From: Sporosarcina sp. Te-1 | GTDB lineage: Bacteria; Bacillota; Bacilli; Bacillales_A; Planococcaceae | Assembly: GCF_017498505.1 (NCBI RefSeq) | Contig: NZ_CP071798.1 | Location: forward strand, 558,001-622,000 | DNA length: 64,000 nt | Reading direction: 5' to 3' | In this document: positions 24,951-33,681 of the stretch, piece by piece | Layout of the letters: the number at the start of each line of letters is the position of its first letter | Position numbering within the stretch: position 1 is the first letter of the stretch | Made by a program: the position numbers and the translations under genes | Notes under the pieces: generated by a model | The model's database searches: none | Seen by the model: only the letters and a program-made list of their open reading frames with translations | What the model was told of the DNA's origin: nothing

Positions 24951-25577
24951 TTAGCTAGACATGTAGAATACTTTTCTAAGCTCGTTAAAATATGCATCAA
25001 GTTTTTCACCCACGAGTTCATCGTTCAAAGCAAGAGATTCTGAATTTCTTATATCATCTAGTATTTCTTTCGTAAATCCACTTGCAGACCAAAATATAAA
25101 CTGCTTGCACTTTTCTACATCCAGCTCCTTCCTAAACTTAGCTTCATCTATTTCATCAAATAAATTAGGACAACAGCTTGAATGTTCTTTGCACCACCTG
25201 TTCTTGAGCTCCTCATTAATTTCGTTGGAATTAGTGGTTCGGGAAAGTTTATTAAACTCTAAAATCCAAGGGTGCTTTTCTGATAATTTGATTTGCAAAT
25301 GAAATGATTGACGCAATCTGTCGAAAATATCCTTTACATTGTAATTCATCAATTCGAGATATTCCTTCTTTATTAAGTCAGAGAAGTAATCATATACAAC
25401 GAGAAAAAGCTCCTGCTTATTGCCAACATAGTGGAACATAAGCGCTTTAGAAATTCCGGCTTCTTTTGCTATTACATTTGTTGAAGCGTTGTCATACCCC
25501 TGTGTTGAAAATTCTTTTAACGCTGCATTTAGAATGGCATTCCTTCTCTTAGAGTCTAAATCTAATAGTTTCGGCAA
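24951..25577 (-). CDS. TetR family regulator
   Basis: A 208-residue protein with a TetR N-terminal HTH: RNAILNAALKEFSTQGYDNASTNVIAKEAGISKALMFHYVGNKQEL. The ligand domain carries a Cys cluster (WCKEHSSCCP) around residue 130. The start is TTG 25577 with AGGAGTG about 8 bases upstream. Two palindromes at 25607 and 25640 lie immediately upstream and are likely autoregulatory operators. The target could be itself, the M23 gene downstream, or the divergent S9 peptidase. Confidence 0.85.
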   Translation of the reverse strand: MPKLLDLDSKRRNAILNAALKEFSTQGYDNASTNVIAKEAGISKALMFHYVGNKQELFLVVYDYFSDLIKKEYLELMNYNVKDIFDRLRQSFHLQIKLSEKHPWILEFNKLSRTTNSNEINEELKNRWCKEHSSCCPNLFDEIDEAKFRKELDVEKCKQFIFWSASGFTKEILDDIRNSESLALNDELVGEKLDAYFNELRKVFYMSS

Positions 25578-25606
25578 TAGTTGACACTCCTGCTATAAGA
25601 AATTAA

Positions 25607-25656
25607 TTTACCTACTAGGTAAATTTTATTATATGTTTATTTACCTGAAAGGTCAA
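25607..25656. promoter_or_regulatory. Two TetR-type operators
   Basis: A perfect 17-bp palindrome TTTACCTACTAGGTAAA lies at 25607-25623 and a weaker copy TTTACCTGAAAGGTCAA at 25640-25656. Their centres are 33 bp apart, about three helical turns, so two dimers would bind the same face. Confidence 0.75.
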
Positions 25657-25728
25657 CGAAGGTTGAATAAGAATTCAAACAATTTTATCAGCTGAGTCAA
25701 CAAGCTATTTACGATCCTCGCGGCATTA

Positions 25729-25795
25729 TGTAAAAAGTTGCGAGTCTCTACCACTTTGGCTACTATTTACCTAAAGGGGTGTTGTTGTATCGACA
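25729..25795 (+). mobile_element. Tn7-like transposon end, copy 3 (degraded)
   Basis: TGTAAAAAGTTGCGAG at 25729, then ACCACTTTGG and CCTAAAGGGGTGTTGTTG followed by TATCG. The order and spacing match copy 1 (AAAGTTGC, TTTGG, CTAAAGGGGTGTTTTT and TGTCG), but the ATG has become GTA and no tnsA codons follow. It lies 70 bp before the S9 peptidase start. Confidence 0.5.
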
Positions 25796-25866
25796 GCATT
25801 ACAATGATTCTTTTTTAAATGATATAAACATTTATTTACAAAAATGCAGGGAATGGGGACGAGAAA

Positions 25867-27825
25867 ATGAATAAAAAAGCTTATCTAAGTATAGAAGAGA
25901 TCATTTCATTACCGACCGTATCAAGTACAAACATAAGTGAAGATGGCAAAAACGTAGCATTTGTCAAGAAGACGGTTAACTGGAAAGACAATACATATCG
26001 AAATAATCTATGGATATATGATAAAGATAAGGGGCAGAGTATCCCATTAACAACTGGGGGTTTGGAAAGCACCTCCCCATTATGGGCTCCGGATTCTAAT
26101 GAAATCGCCTATCTTTGCTCGGTTGGTGAAGACGGTCATAAGAAAAATCAGATCTTCGTTACGACAAAAGGTGGTTCTGGTGGGGTCCAAATTACGAATG
26201 AAAAAGAAGGCGTTAGTAAATTTAAATGGGAGCCTACTGGAAAAGGTTTTTATTATGTCGCCCAGTCAAAAGAAGATGTGACGATAAAGAAACGTAATGA
26301 ACTATATGGAGATTTCCAACATATTGGAAATGAATACCAGAATAATTGTTTATATTACATTGAAAAAACAATCCCACAAGATTCATTTGAACACGAAGAG
26401 ACCTTCGCGGAACAATTAACTGATGGCAAGGAATTTCATATATATGATTTCGATATTTCAAGCGACGGGAAAAAGGTTGTATTCACGGCTGCCCCCAGCT
26501 CAAATATGCAAGATTATATAAATATTGAGCTTTACATACTAGACAGGCTTGCTGGGAATCTAGAAAAGTTGAATATAGATAGGTTATTAGGTGTGAACGT
26601 TTGCTTTTCTCCTGACGGCAACAAGATCTGTTATTCTGCAAGCACAAGGGAGAAGCATCACTATAAGACTTATATACAAGACAGAACCCTAGTAATAGTT
26701 GATATGAATAATGGAGAGGATTTTCTGCCTATATCAGAAATAGATAGTACGGTTACACCATTACGCTGGACAGCTAAAGGCATTTTAACTAAATGGCAAA
26801 ATAAAACGAGTTATGTGATCGGGTTGCTAGCTGATAATGGGACTGTGGAAATGTTATGCGACAAAGATAGCTTTATTATGGATGCATCAATAACCAGGGA
26901 TGGAAATCATCATTCTTATAGCAAGGCGATAACAAATGAAATCTTTGAAATATATTTAGATGATAACAAAATTACAAATGAAAATGGTTTCTTCGAAGAA
27001 AAGCTTAAAAGTAATCGGGAAATAATCACATGGCATAGTACTGATGGTTTTGAAATAGAGGGCGTATTATCAACCCCCGTGGAATTTAAAGCCAATAAAA
27101 AATACCCTTTATTAGTGGTACTCCATGGTGGTCCGGCTTGGGCATCCTTTCCCATATTTTCAGACTGTTTTAATGAGAAGTATCCGATTGAACAGTTTAT
27201 CGAAAAAGGTTTTATCGTCTTAGAACCAAACTACAGGGGAAGTTCTGGTTATGGTAATGAATTTTTACAAGCAAACTATAGAAAACTGGGAATGGCCGAC
27301 TACGGTGATGTGATAGCTGGAGTGGACCATTTAATTGACAAAGGGATTGCAGATAAAGACAGAGTAGGGGTTATGGGTTGGAGCTATGGGGGGTACCTAT
27401 CCGCTTTCTGTTCTACAACGAGTAATAAATTCAAAGCTGTATCAGTTGGCGGGGCAATTACGAATTGGAGTACGTACTATGCAAATACCGATATTCCATA
27501 CTTCATTAAGATGCATTTAGGGAATGATCCTTGGAACGATCCGGAGATATATATGAAAACTTCACCCATGACCTATATCAAATCAGCCTGTACTCCGACT
27601 TTAATCCAACATGGCGAAAAGGATGTTAGAATTCCTACTCCAAATGCATATGAGCTGTATCGTGGATTAAGAGATATGAAAGTGGATACAGAATTAATTA
27701 TATTTAAAGGAATGGCCTATAGTCCTGACCAGCCAGGAATGAAGGTGGCGATTATGAAGCAGAATTTGATGTGGTTCTCGCACTATATTCTTGGAGAAAG
27801 TATGAAAGATTTGTCGGTTTTATGA
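25867..27825 (+). CDS. S9 family prolyl oligopeptidase-like protein, catalytic His replaced
   Basis: A 652-residue protein with an N-terminal beta-propeller of WD40/TolB-like repeats (for example SPLWAPDSNEIAYLCSV, DISSDGKKVVFTA, CFSPDGNKICYSAS) and a C-terminal alpha/beta-hydrolase domain. The nucleophile is Ser506 in GWSYGG, and Asp586 lies in GEKDVRIP. At the expected His the sequence reads KGMAYSPDQPG with Tyr618, whereas family members usually have G-H-S/G-P. One base change (CAT to TAT) would explain it. The protein may be inactive or bind peptides only. GGGGACGAG precedes the ATG. Confidence 0.85.
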   Translation: MNKKAYLSIEEIISLPTVSSTNISEDGKNVAFVKKTVNWKDNTYRNNLWIYDKDKGQSIPLTTGGLESTSPLWAPDSNEIAYLCSVGEDGHKKNQIFVTTKGGSGGVQITNEKEGVSKFKWEPTGKGFYYVAQSKEDVTIKKRNELYGDFQHIGNEYQNNCLYYIEKTIPQDSFEHEETFAEQLTDGKEFHIYDFDISSDGKKVVFTAAPSSNMQDYINIELYILDRLAGNLEKLNIDRLLGVNVCFSPDGNKICYSASTREKHHYKTYIQDRTLVIVDMNNGEDFLPISEIDSTVTPLRWTAKGILTKWQNKTSYVIGLLADNGTVEMLCDKDSFIMDASITRDGNHHSYSKAITNEIFEIYLDDNKITNENGFFEEKLKSNREIITWHSTDGFEIEGVLSTPVEFKANKKYPLLVVLHGGPAWASFPIFSDCFNEKYPIEQFIEKGFIVLEPNYRGSSGYGNEFLQANYRKLGMADYGDVIAGVDHLIDKGIADKDRVGVMGWSYGGYLSAFCSTTSNKFKAVSVGGAITNWSTYYANTDIPYFIKMHLGNDPWNDPEIYMKTSPMTYIKSACTPTLIQHGEKDVRIPTPNAYELYRGLRDMKVDTELIIFKGMAYSPDQPGMKVAIMKQNLMWFSHYILGESMKDLSVL

Positions 27826-27940
27826 TGGACATCGAAATATGTAAATAAAGTTGAAACAATCCTAATCGTACTGTCCTGAGCAAGATAGTATGTATTCTAT
27901 CATAATGTAACTCCTATAACTTTAGAGGGGAGAGATTGCT

Positions 27941-29197
27941 TTGATTCGTTTACTTTCGAAGAATGATTTAGCACACGCTGCTTCTTTAATAGCAATGGCA
28001 TATCCAGGAATGCAACTTTCGACAGTAGAAACCCAAAACGCATTTGTAGAAAGACTCCGGGTTGAAATTGAAACTGAGAATAACTTGAAGTATTATGGAT
28101 TATTTTCCGAACAGAATGAGTTGCTGGGTTTATACAAACTTCATGATTTTAACACGAACATAAATGGAAAGATTGTACGTACTTGGGGTATTGGTACGGT
28201 AGCAGTCCACTTTTTTCACAAAAAAGAAGGGGTAGCGAAACAGTTGCTGCAACACTTTCACGAGCTTGCAAGACAAGAGGATGTTGGGATTGTCTCATTA
28301 TATCCTTTTAACACATCCTTCTATCAAAAGATGGGCTATGGGTATGGACCAACTAGCTATCAATATAAGCTCAAGCCAGCCAGTTTTCCAAGTTGCGGTG
28401 AACGAAAGAAAGTAGTCATGTTATCGGAGGCCGATGAGGACAAGATTGTCGCCGCCTACAATAAATTTGCTTCTATGAATCATGGAATGATAGAAAGGAC
28501 TTGGCATGAACGTACCTTAATTAAGAAAAGAGTTTCGTATTATGCTGGTGTGTTTGAGGAAAATGAGTTAGTTGGTGCTCTTGTATATACATTACAACCA
28601 GTTAAAGATAGTCATTTCCTTCACCATGAAATGATTATTCTTGAATGGGTATGGACAAAACCAAGCGCTTTCATCGATATGTGTACATGGATTCATTCAC
28701 AACAGGATCAAGTAGATCGTGTTGTTGTACGAACACATGATGAATCACTCATTCATCAATTAGAAGACCCTAGAAACGACAGCAACCGCCTGATTCCGAG
28801 TGTAAATCATGAAATCGGAACTGTCGGGACAGGGCTGATGTACAGGATTACCTCAATTCTGTCATTTGTGCAGCAAACGAATTTTCATTCGCTAGATCGG
28901 CCGGAACGCTCTACATCGATTTCTTTATTTGTACAGGATTCATTTATTCAGGAACAAAACGGGTGTTACCATTTATCATTCAGCGAAGGTTCGTGGCGCC
29001 TAAAAAAAACATCCGACACTATGGCTGAAGTTGATTTGAGCATAGCGATATCAGATTTAAGTTCCTGGTGGATGGGCTGTGTCAGCTTGGAGAAGCTAGT
29101 TCAATATGGAAAAGTGGAAGTGAACAATTGGGCAGCAAAACTGTTAGATCGATGGTTTATGCCTAACACTAAACCGGTTTGCTTTACTTCGTTTTAA
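27941..29197 (+). CDS. Eis-type GNAT acetyltransferase
   Basis: A 418-residue protein with the Eis layout: an N-terminal GNAT domain (IGTVAVHFFHKKEGVAKQLL, the acetyl-CoA loop; SLYPFNTSFYQKMGYGYG), a second GNAT-like domain with LEWVWTKPSAFIDMCTWIHS, and a C-terminal SCP2-like domain ending LLDRWFMPNTKPVCFTSF. The terminal Phe carboxylate acts in catalysis in Eis relatives. Eis proteins acetylate amines, including aminoglycosides, at several positions. The start is TTG 27941 behind GAGGGGAGAG. It may be transcribed with the following GNAT gene (58 bp gap). Confidence 0.85.
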   Translation: MIRLLSKNDLAHAASLIAMAYPGMQLSTVETQNAFVERLRVEIETENNLKYYGLFSEQNELLGLYKLHDFNTNINGKIVRTWGIGTVAVHFFHKKEGVAKQLLQHFHELARQEDVGIVSLYPFNTSFYQKMGYGYGPTSYQYKLKPASFPSCGERKKVVMLSEADEDKIVAAYNKFASMNHGMIERTWHERTLIKKRVSYYAGVFEENELVGALVYTLQPVKDSHFLHHEMIILEWVWTKPSAFIDMCTWIHSQQDQVDRVVVRTHDESLIHQLEDPRNDSNRLIPSVNHEIGTVGTGLMYRITSILSFVQQTNFHSLDRPERSTSISLFVQDSFIQEQNGCYHLSFSEGSWRLKKTSDTMAEVDLSIAISDLSSWWMGCVSLEKLVQYGKVEVNNWAAKLLDRWFMPNTKPVCFTSF

Positions 29198-29255
29198 CTA
29201 TGATAAGGATTCTCTTAGGGTGTTTCATATTTTATTCATAAATGAGGGTAAGCCA

Positions 29256-30131
29256 ATGAATATTACGTGTAAATTGTTGTCTTCATTAAGCTTTGAAGAA
29301 GCGCATGTCCTGTTCAATCGTGGATTTGAAGGTTATGTAGTGCCAATGAATTTGTCAATTGATGTATTCGTAGGTCGTTTTGGAAATGATGGATTATCTC
29401 CTGCATTATCCATCGTCGCATATGATGGAGCAGATCCAATCGGCTTTGTGCTACAAGGGATAAGAGAAGTGGATGGCCAAAAGATTTCCTGGAACGGTGG
29501 AACTGGTATAATTCCAGAATATCGGGGTAAGAAGTTGGGCGTTGCCTTGATGAAGGAAGCGGAAAAATGCATGATGGAACATCAGGTTTCTGTAGCGACG
29601 TTAGAAACGCTTTCTGAAAATAAGGCAGCGATCGCTTTATATGAAAAGTGTGGATACCAAGTAGAGGACGATTTGCTCTTCTTACGTGCAAACGGAATTT
29701 TAGATCGTGAGTTGCCGGTACTTGACGGCTATGAAGTGATAAGAATACCGGCTGCCCAATCAATTGGCACAGATTTATTTCCAAGTATCGTCTCTTGGCA
29801 AACAGATGCTAGTAACACGCCCAAATTTGGTGGGGAAGTTGTTCTGATTACGAAGAATGGAGAGGTACAGGCAGCTTGCCTAATTCGAAAAAATTGTCTG
29901 TTTGGCAATGAAACGGAAAGCATTACATTATTTCAGGTAAAAGAAAATGGGAATGAAGACGCTCATACTAAACTTCTTGCATACGCGTTGGAATATGATC
30001 AACCGATCAATCGCACAACTTATAACTTTCTAAAAGGTAATGGTCGAGTCGTTTCATCTTTACTTGCACGCGGTTTTGAAAATACGTCTATATCACAAGT
30101 TTTTATGACCAAAAATTTAAATGAAGTATAA
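29256..30131 (+). CDS. GNAT family N-acetyltransferase, two-domain
   Basis: About 291 residues starting MNITCKLLSS behind GAGGGTAA. The N-terminal GNAT domain carries NGGTGIIPEYRGKKLGVALM (the acetyl-CoA loop) and ATLETLSENKAAIALYEKCGY. The C-terminal half resembles a degenerate GNAT domain, ending SSLLARGFENTSISQVFM. It is probably co-transcribed with the Eis-like gene. The substrate is unknown. Confidence 0.8.
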   Translation: MNITCKLLSSLSFEEAHVLFNRGFEGYVVPMNLSIDVFVGRFGNDGLSPALSIVAYDGADPIGFVLQGIREVDGQKISWNGGTGIIPEYRGKKLGVALMKEAEKCMMEHQVSVATLETLSENKAAIALYEKCGYQVEDDLLFLRANGILDRELPVLDGYEVIRIPAAQSIGTDLFPSIVSWQTDASNTPKFGGEVVLITKNGEVQAACLIRKNCLFGNETESITLFQVKENGNEDAHTKLLAYALEYDQPINRTTYNFLKGNGRVVSSLLARGFENTSISQVFMTKNLNEV

Positions 30132-30475
30132 ATTAATTCCACAATCTTAATAGCACTACTTGAATAAGGATAGCTGGTGGTGCAGGGGATCGAAATGAAA
30201 ATGAATGAGGAGGAGCCGTAGCGTGCTTGAAGGTTGTATTAAGTTGAGAAGGAGTATTACATGTTTTTCATGAAAATACGAATGCTTCAATGTCTTGATA
30301 AAGTAGTTTTTTATTTATTGTGAAAGAGTGAAGGTAGTAATATTACTTTTAGCTAAATTCAGTATCAAACAACTTTTTAAAACCTTGTTTCATATGTTAA
30401 AATATGTCGGGTAAACAAGGATTATCTTGAGTCGAAAAATAGTATTAGCAATATCGAATTAAGGGGAGTGGTAGA

Positions 30476-30655
30476 ATGGATAGCAAACGTTTTGAAATTA
30501 TTTATACCCAAGGGAAACTAGAGGTTTTTAAGGTCATTCGTGACAATGAGACAGGGGTTCTATACATGATGAATATGGCCGGTGCTGGAAGCGGACTAAC
30601 TGTTATGGTTGATCAAGAAGGAAAACCCTTGTTAGATGAGAATTATAAAAAATAA
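30476..30655 (+). CDS. DUF6440 family small protein
   Basis: A 59-residue protein, MDSKRFEIIYTQGKLEVFKV to the end LLDENYKK, with the family core YMMNMAGAGSGLTVMVD. AAGGGGAG lies about 8 bases upstream of the ATG. These small beta-rich proteins occur in phages and Firmicutes; their role is unknown. The gene stands alone, and the 340 bp upstream contain no other gene I can support. Confidence 0.75.
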   Translation: MDSKRFEIIYTQGKLEVFKVIRDNETGVLYMMNMAGAGSGLTVMVDQEGKPLLDENYKK

Positions 30656-30816
30656 TATAGAGTGTGTTTTCGTGTTCGCTAGCCTCCTGTTCCTGTCTGG
30701 GGCCAGATTCTGTAAATTCTAATATAAACGTTTTGATAGCCGGTGTTCAGGGGGCATCTTCAATAGCTTTTGATTTTCAAGTTTCTAAAAATTAATCCCT
30801 ATGAATGTATTAAAAA

Positions 30817-30855
30817 GCTTGTTTTGATCCAACTCTTTTTCAAAACAAGCCTTTT
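30817..30855. terminator. Bidirectional terminator
   Basis: GCTTGTTTTG (30817-30826) and CAAAACAAGC (30841-30850) form a stem flanked by AAAA and TTTTC. It separates the DUF6440 and glycosyltransferase genes. I see no gene between 30656 and 30960. Confidence 0.75.
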
Positions 30856-30960
30856 CTTAGGGATCCCTTATTTATTGGTAGACTAATAGTAGTAAACTAA
30901 GTACACTTTTTTTCAATCTGTTTCCCCTTAAATTAGTGCGTAAGTTAAAATATATCAGTT

Positions 30961-31722
30961 TTATCTATCCTGATTTTCATAATACGCTTCATCCGCATAT
31001 TCCTGGTCTGTTCCTTTAAGATAAGCTAAGAGCATTTTTGGGCGTTTAAGTAAAACCCAGTCACCATGTTTATCAAACTTCCTGGTTGAAGTTATCATCC
31101 CATTTTGGATCGTCCCGTATTTTTTTCCCTTCTTCTTACCCCATTCTTTTAACCGTTTAGCAAAATCTGCATCTTCCGCCATAAGCATATTTTCATTAAA
31201 TCCATTAATTTCCTTGAAGTCTTCTTTATAGCACCAAAAGATGCCCACAGAAATAGCCCCATATTTAACGAATAGGGGTCCAATTAATACCAAAGTTGAA
31301 ATGAAGATTCCTAAAGACATTCTTTCGAATTTCCCTGTAACTCCGCCACCAATGTATTTTCCGGTCATTAAGTTCTGCTCTGCCTTCGTCAACAAATGTT
31401 CGCTCATCTGTGTATCCGCATCAATTGTAACGATAATATCGCCTTTCGCTATTTCCACACCGGCATTCCTAATCTTAGAAAGGTTTTTATCGCTATTCTC
31501 TATTACAATACAATTATACGATTTTACGATGTCTTCTGTTCTGTCTGAACATCGATTTAACACAACAATGATCTCGACTTGCTTATTACATAATTTTGCT
31601 GCTTTTGAAATGGATTCTAAGCATTTTCCAATGTACTTTTCTTCATTATGGGCAGGGATTACAACCGAAATTTTGATATCCTTTCCATTTTGATAGTATG
31701 CAGAATTCTCCATTTGGTTCAA
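30961..31722 (-). CDS. Glycosyltransferase family 2
   Basis: A 253-residue GT-A enzyme: VVIPAHNEEKYIGKCLESI at the start, IIVVLNRCSDRTEDIVKSY, and the metal-binding GDIIVTIDADTQMSE (D-x-D). MAEDADFAKRLKEWGKKKGK carries the catalytic E-D region. One hydrophobic stretch (LGIFISTLVLIGPLFVKYGA) may associate with the membrane. The TTG at 31722 is preferred (GGGAGA 8 bases upstream) over ATG 31713. The acceptor is unknown. It is monocistronic and closed by the terminator at 30817. Confidence 0.82.
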   Translation of the reverse strand: MNQMENSAYYQNGKDIKISVVIPAHNEEKYIGKCLESISKAAKLCNKQVEIIVVLNRCSDRTEDIVKSYNCIVIENSDKNLSKIRNAGVEIAKGDIIVTIDADTQMSEHLLTKAEQNLMTGKYIGGGVTGKFERMSLGIFISTLVLIGPLFVKYGAISVGIFWCYKEDFKEINGFNENMLMAEDADFAKRLKEWGKKKGKKYGTIQNGMITSTRKFDKHGDWVLLKRPKMLLAYLKGTDQEYADEAYYENQDR

Positions 31723-31739
31723 ACAATTTCTCTCCCTTT

Positions 31740-32129
31740 AAATGAATTTTTTTATCACTGTCATGATTAGTTGAAAGAATGCTATGTACATCATATAGTC
31801 CTTCTCTAGTTCACTTTCTACTCTTTTACAAGTCTGAAATAAGCCCCTTTTTAGGAATATTACCACTAATTGATTGCCTGAGCTATTTAATTCTACTATT
31901 ATTTCTACAATGTAATAACTAAAGTTGCTAAATTTGTCGATAAGTTCTCTATTTACGGAATTTAAGAGAAAGTTTGAATTGAGATAAATAATTCCTTGGG
32001 ATAGTATGTTCGCGTAGGGTTGTTTTTATTTTAGTAAAGCTAGATGCCCTAACATAAGTGCTTTTGTGATGTAATAAGCTGTATTCGATGCTTCTATAAG
32101 ATCCACGATTGAAGTTTGGAGGAACTGTA
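31740..32129. other. Intergenic stretch without recognised features
   Basis: Nearly 390 bp of AT-rich DNA between the divergent glycosyltransferase and WYL regulator genes. I see no convincing ORF or RNA. The promoters of both genes must lie here. Confidence 0.5.
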
Positions 32130-33074
32130 ATGTCCAAGTCACAACGTTTAATTGAGTTAATGATGACCGTGAATGCAAAACGTAAATTTACGGCAAGGGA
32201 GCTGGCAGAGGAGTTTGGCGTTTCCTATCGTACCATTCTTCGTGATTTGAATGAATTAAGTGCAATTGGTGTGCCTCTCTATTCCGAAGTTGGTGCGGAT
32301 GGCGGTTATTTTATATTAAACGAACGAATGCTGCCCCCGGTCATGTTGAAGGAATCAGAGGCGGTGACACTTTATTTTGCTTTCCAATCCCTTCAATTTT
32401 TCGGCTCCCTTCCATTTAAAATGGAAACAGGATACGTGTTAAAGAAGTTTTATCAACACTTACCCTCTGTTGCAAAAAAGAGAATTGATTCTATGAAAGA
32501 TCGAATTGTTTTTTGGAATCCAAACCGTGTTCAGGCTGCAGATTGTCTTGAAATCATATTGAATGCTGCCGTTGATCAATCCGCACTTCACATCCATTAT
32601 GATAGTCAAAAAGGGGTAAGGGAGCGAACGATTCAACCGATTGGTTTATATAGTTATAACGGGTTTTGGTATTGTCCGGCTTATTGCTTTTTGCGAAAAG
32701 ATATTCGCCTGTTTCGTGCAGATCGAATAAAACATGCTGTTACGTCAGAAGCCGAAGTGCAAACCTTGCCTTATCATTCTGTTATGGAGTGGATAGAATT
32801 ATCGGAGAAGGAGTTTTCGAATTCCATTACGTTTTCTGTAGAATTTTCAAAGGATGGCGTACGACGTGCTAAGTCAGAGATGGATTTAGAAAGAATGGTG
32901 AAAGAAAGGGAAGATGGGACGGGGTGGATAAAAGCAGGAATCCCAGAATCCGAATTGAATTATTTTGTGGATCTCATTTGGAATTTTGGAGATGAGGCAC
33001 TTATATTGGAGCCTCCCCAAGCTATTACATATATCAAGGACAAAATAAGAAAGCTGGCAGAACAGTATAGCTGA
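32130..33074 (+). CDS. HTH and WYL domain transcriptional regulator (YafY type)
   Basis: About 314 residues: a DeoR-like HTH_11 domain (QRLIELMMTVNAKRKFTARELAEEFGVSYRTILRDLNEL), the following wing LYSEVGADGGYFI, then a WYL domain (LHIHYDSQKGVRERTIQPIGLYSYNGFWYCPAYCFLRKDIRLFRADRI). A C-terminal WCX extension ends the protein. WYL regulators respond to nucleic acids or small ligands and often control DNA damage or defence genes. TTTGGAGGA precedes ATG 32130. The next genes, DinB and an AlkZ-like protein, fit a DNA-damage theme. Confidence 0.87.
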   Translation: MSKSQRLIELMMTVNAKRKFTARELAEEFGVSYRTILRDLNELSAIGVPLYSEVGADGGYFILNERMLPPVMLKESEAVTLYFAFQSLQFFGSLPFKMETGYVLKKFYQHLPSVAKKRIDSMKDRIVFWNPNRVQAADCLEIILNAAVDQSALHIHYDSQKGVRERTIQPIGLYSYNGFWYCPAYCFLRKDIRLFRADRIKHAVTSEAEVQTLPYHSVMEWIELSEKEFSNSITFSVEFSKDGVRRAKSEMDLERMVKEREDGTGWIKAGIPESELNYFVDLIWNFGDEALILEPPQAITYIKDKIRKLAEQYS

Positions 33075-33159
33075 GTTTATTGAATAATAGTAATGGTGAG
33101 AAGACTTGTCATGATTCCATGTTAGTATGAAACAAATCATCAATGGAAGGATGAGTCCA

Positions 33160-33648
33160 ATGAACGCAGTCGAAATACTAAGAAATGAATTAATAGCAGA
33201 ACTTCAATTAGGTATTCGGTCGATGGAAGGTTTGCTGAGGAAGGTGCAAGAAAAGGATTGGCAGTATCAGCCGGCAGACAATATGAGGAGCCTTAAAGAT
33301 CTTGCTCAACATATCATTTCTATACCAGAGGCAGATCTTTATATCTTCCAGGGAAGAGATCAGGAAGCGATTCAAAAAATAGAACAAAAATACAATGAAT
33401 TAGATTCAGCCGATGACATGATTAAGGCTATGCATAATGGTTTTGAAGAATATAAGACTTATATTCTATCTTTATCTGAGGTGGATTTTCTGTCAAAAAA
33501 GACAAAACCATTTTATCTTGAAGAAGGTGAAATTCAAGTACACTGGCTCGTAGAGGAAGTTTCTCATTTATTTCATCACCGCGGCCAATTTTTCACTTAT
33601 TTAAAGCAGCTTGGCTATGATGTGACGATGTTCGATCTTTATGTTTGA
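33160..33648 (+). CDS. DinB family protein
   Basis: About 162 residues of the DinB/YfiT-like four-helix bundle. Metal-binding His occur in LAQHIISIPEAD and SHLFHHRGQFFTYL. The N-terminus shows ELQLGIRSMEGLLRKVQEKDWQYQPAD. Members act as thiol-dependent metalloenzymes or are induced by DNA damage. GGAAGG lies 9 bases upstream of ATG 33160. It is about 85 bp downstream of the WYL regulator and 34 bp before the AlkZ-like gene, probably in one unit. Confidence 0.82.
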   Translation: MNAVEILRNELIAELQLGIRSMEGLLRKVQEKDWQYQPADNMRSLKDLAQHIISIPEADLYIFQGRDQEAIQKIEQKYNELDSADDMIKAMHNGFEEYKTYILSLSEVDFLSKKTKPFYLEEGEIQVHWLVEEVSHLFHHRGQFFTYLKQLGYDVTMFDLYV

Positions 33649-33681
33649 TTGAAGTATAGGGTAGATGGAGTTGAATAGGAC

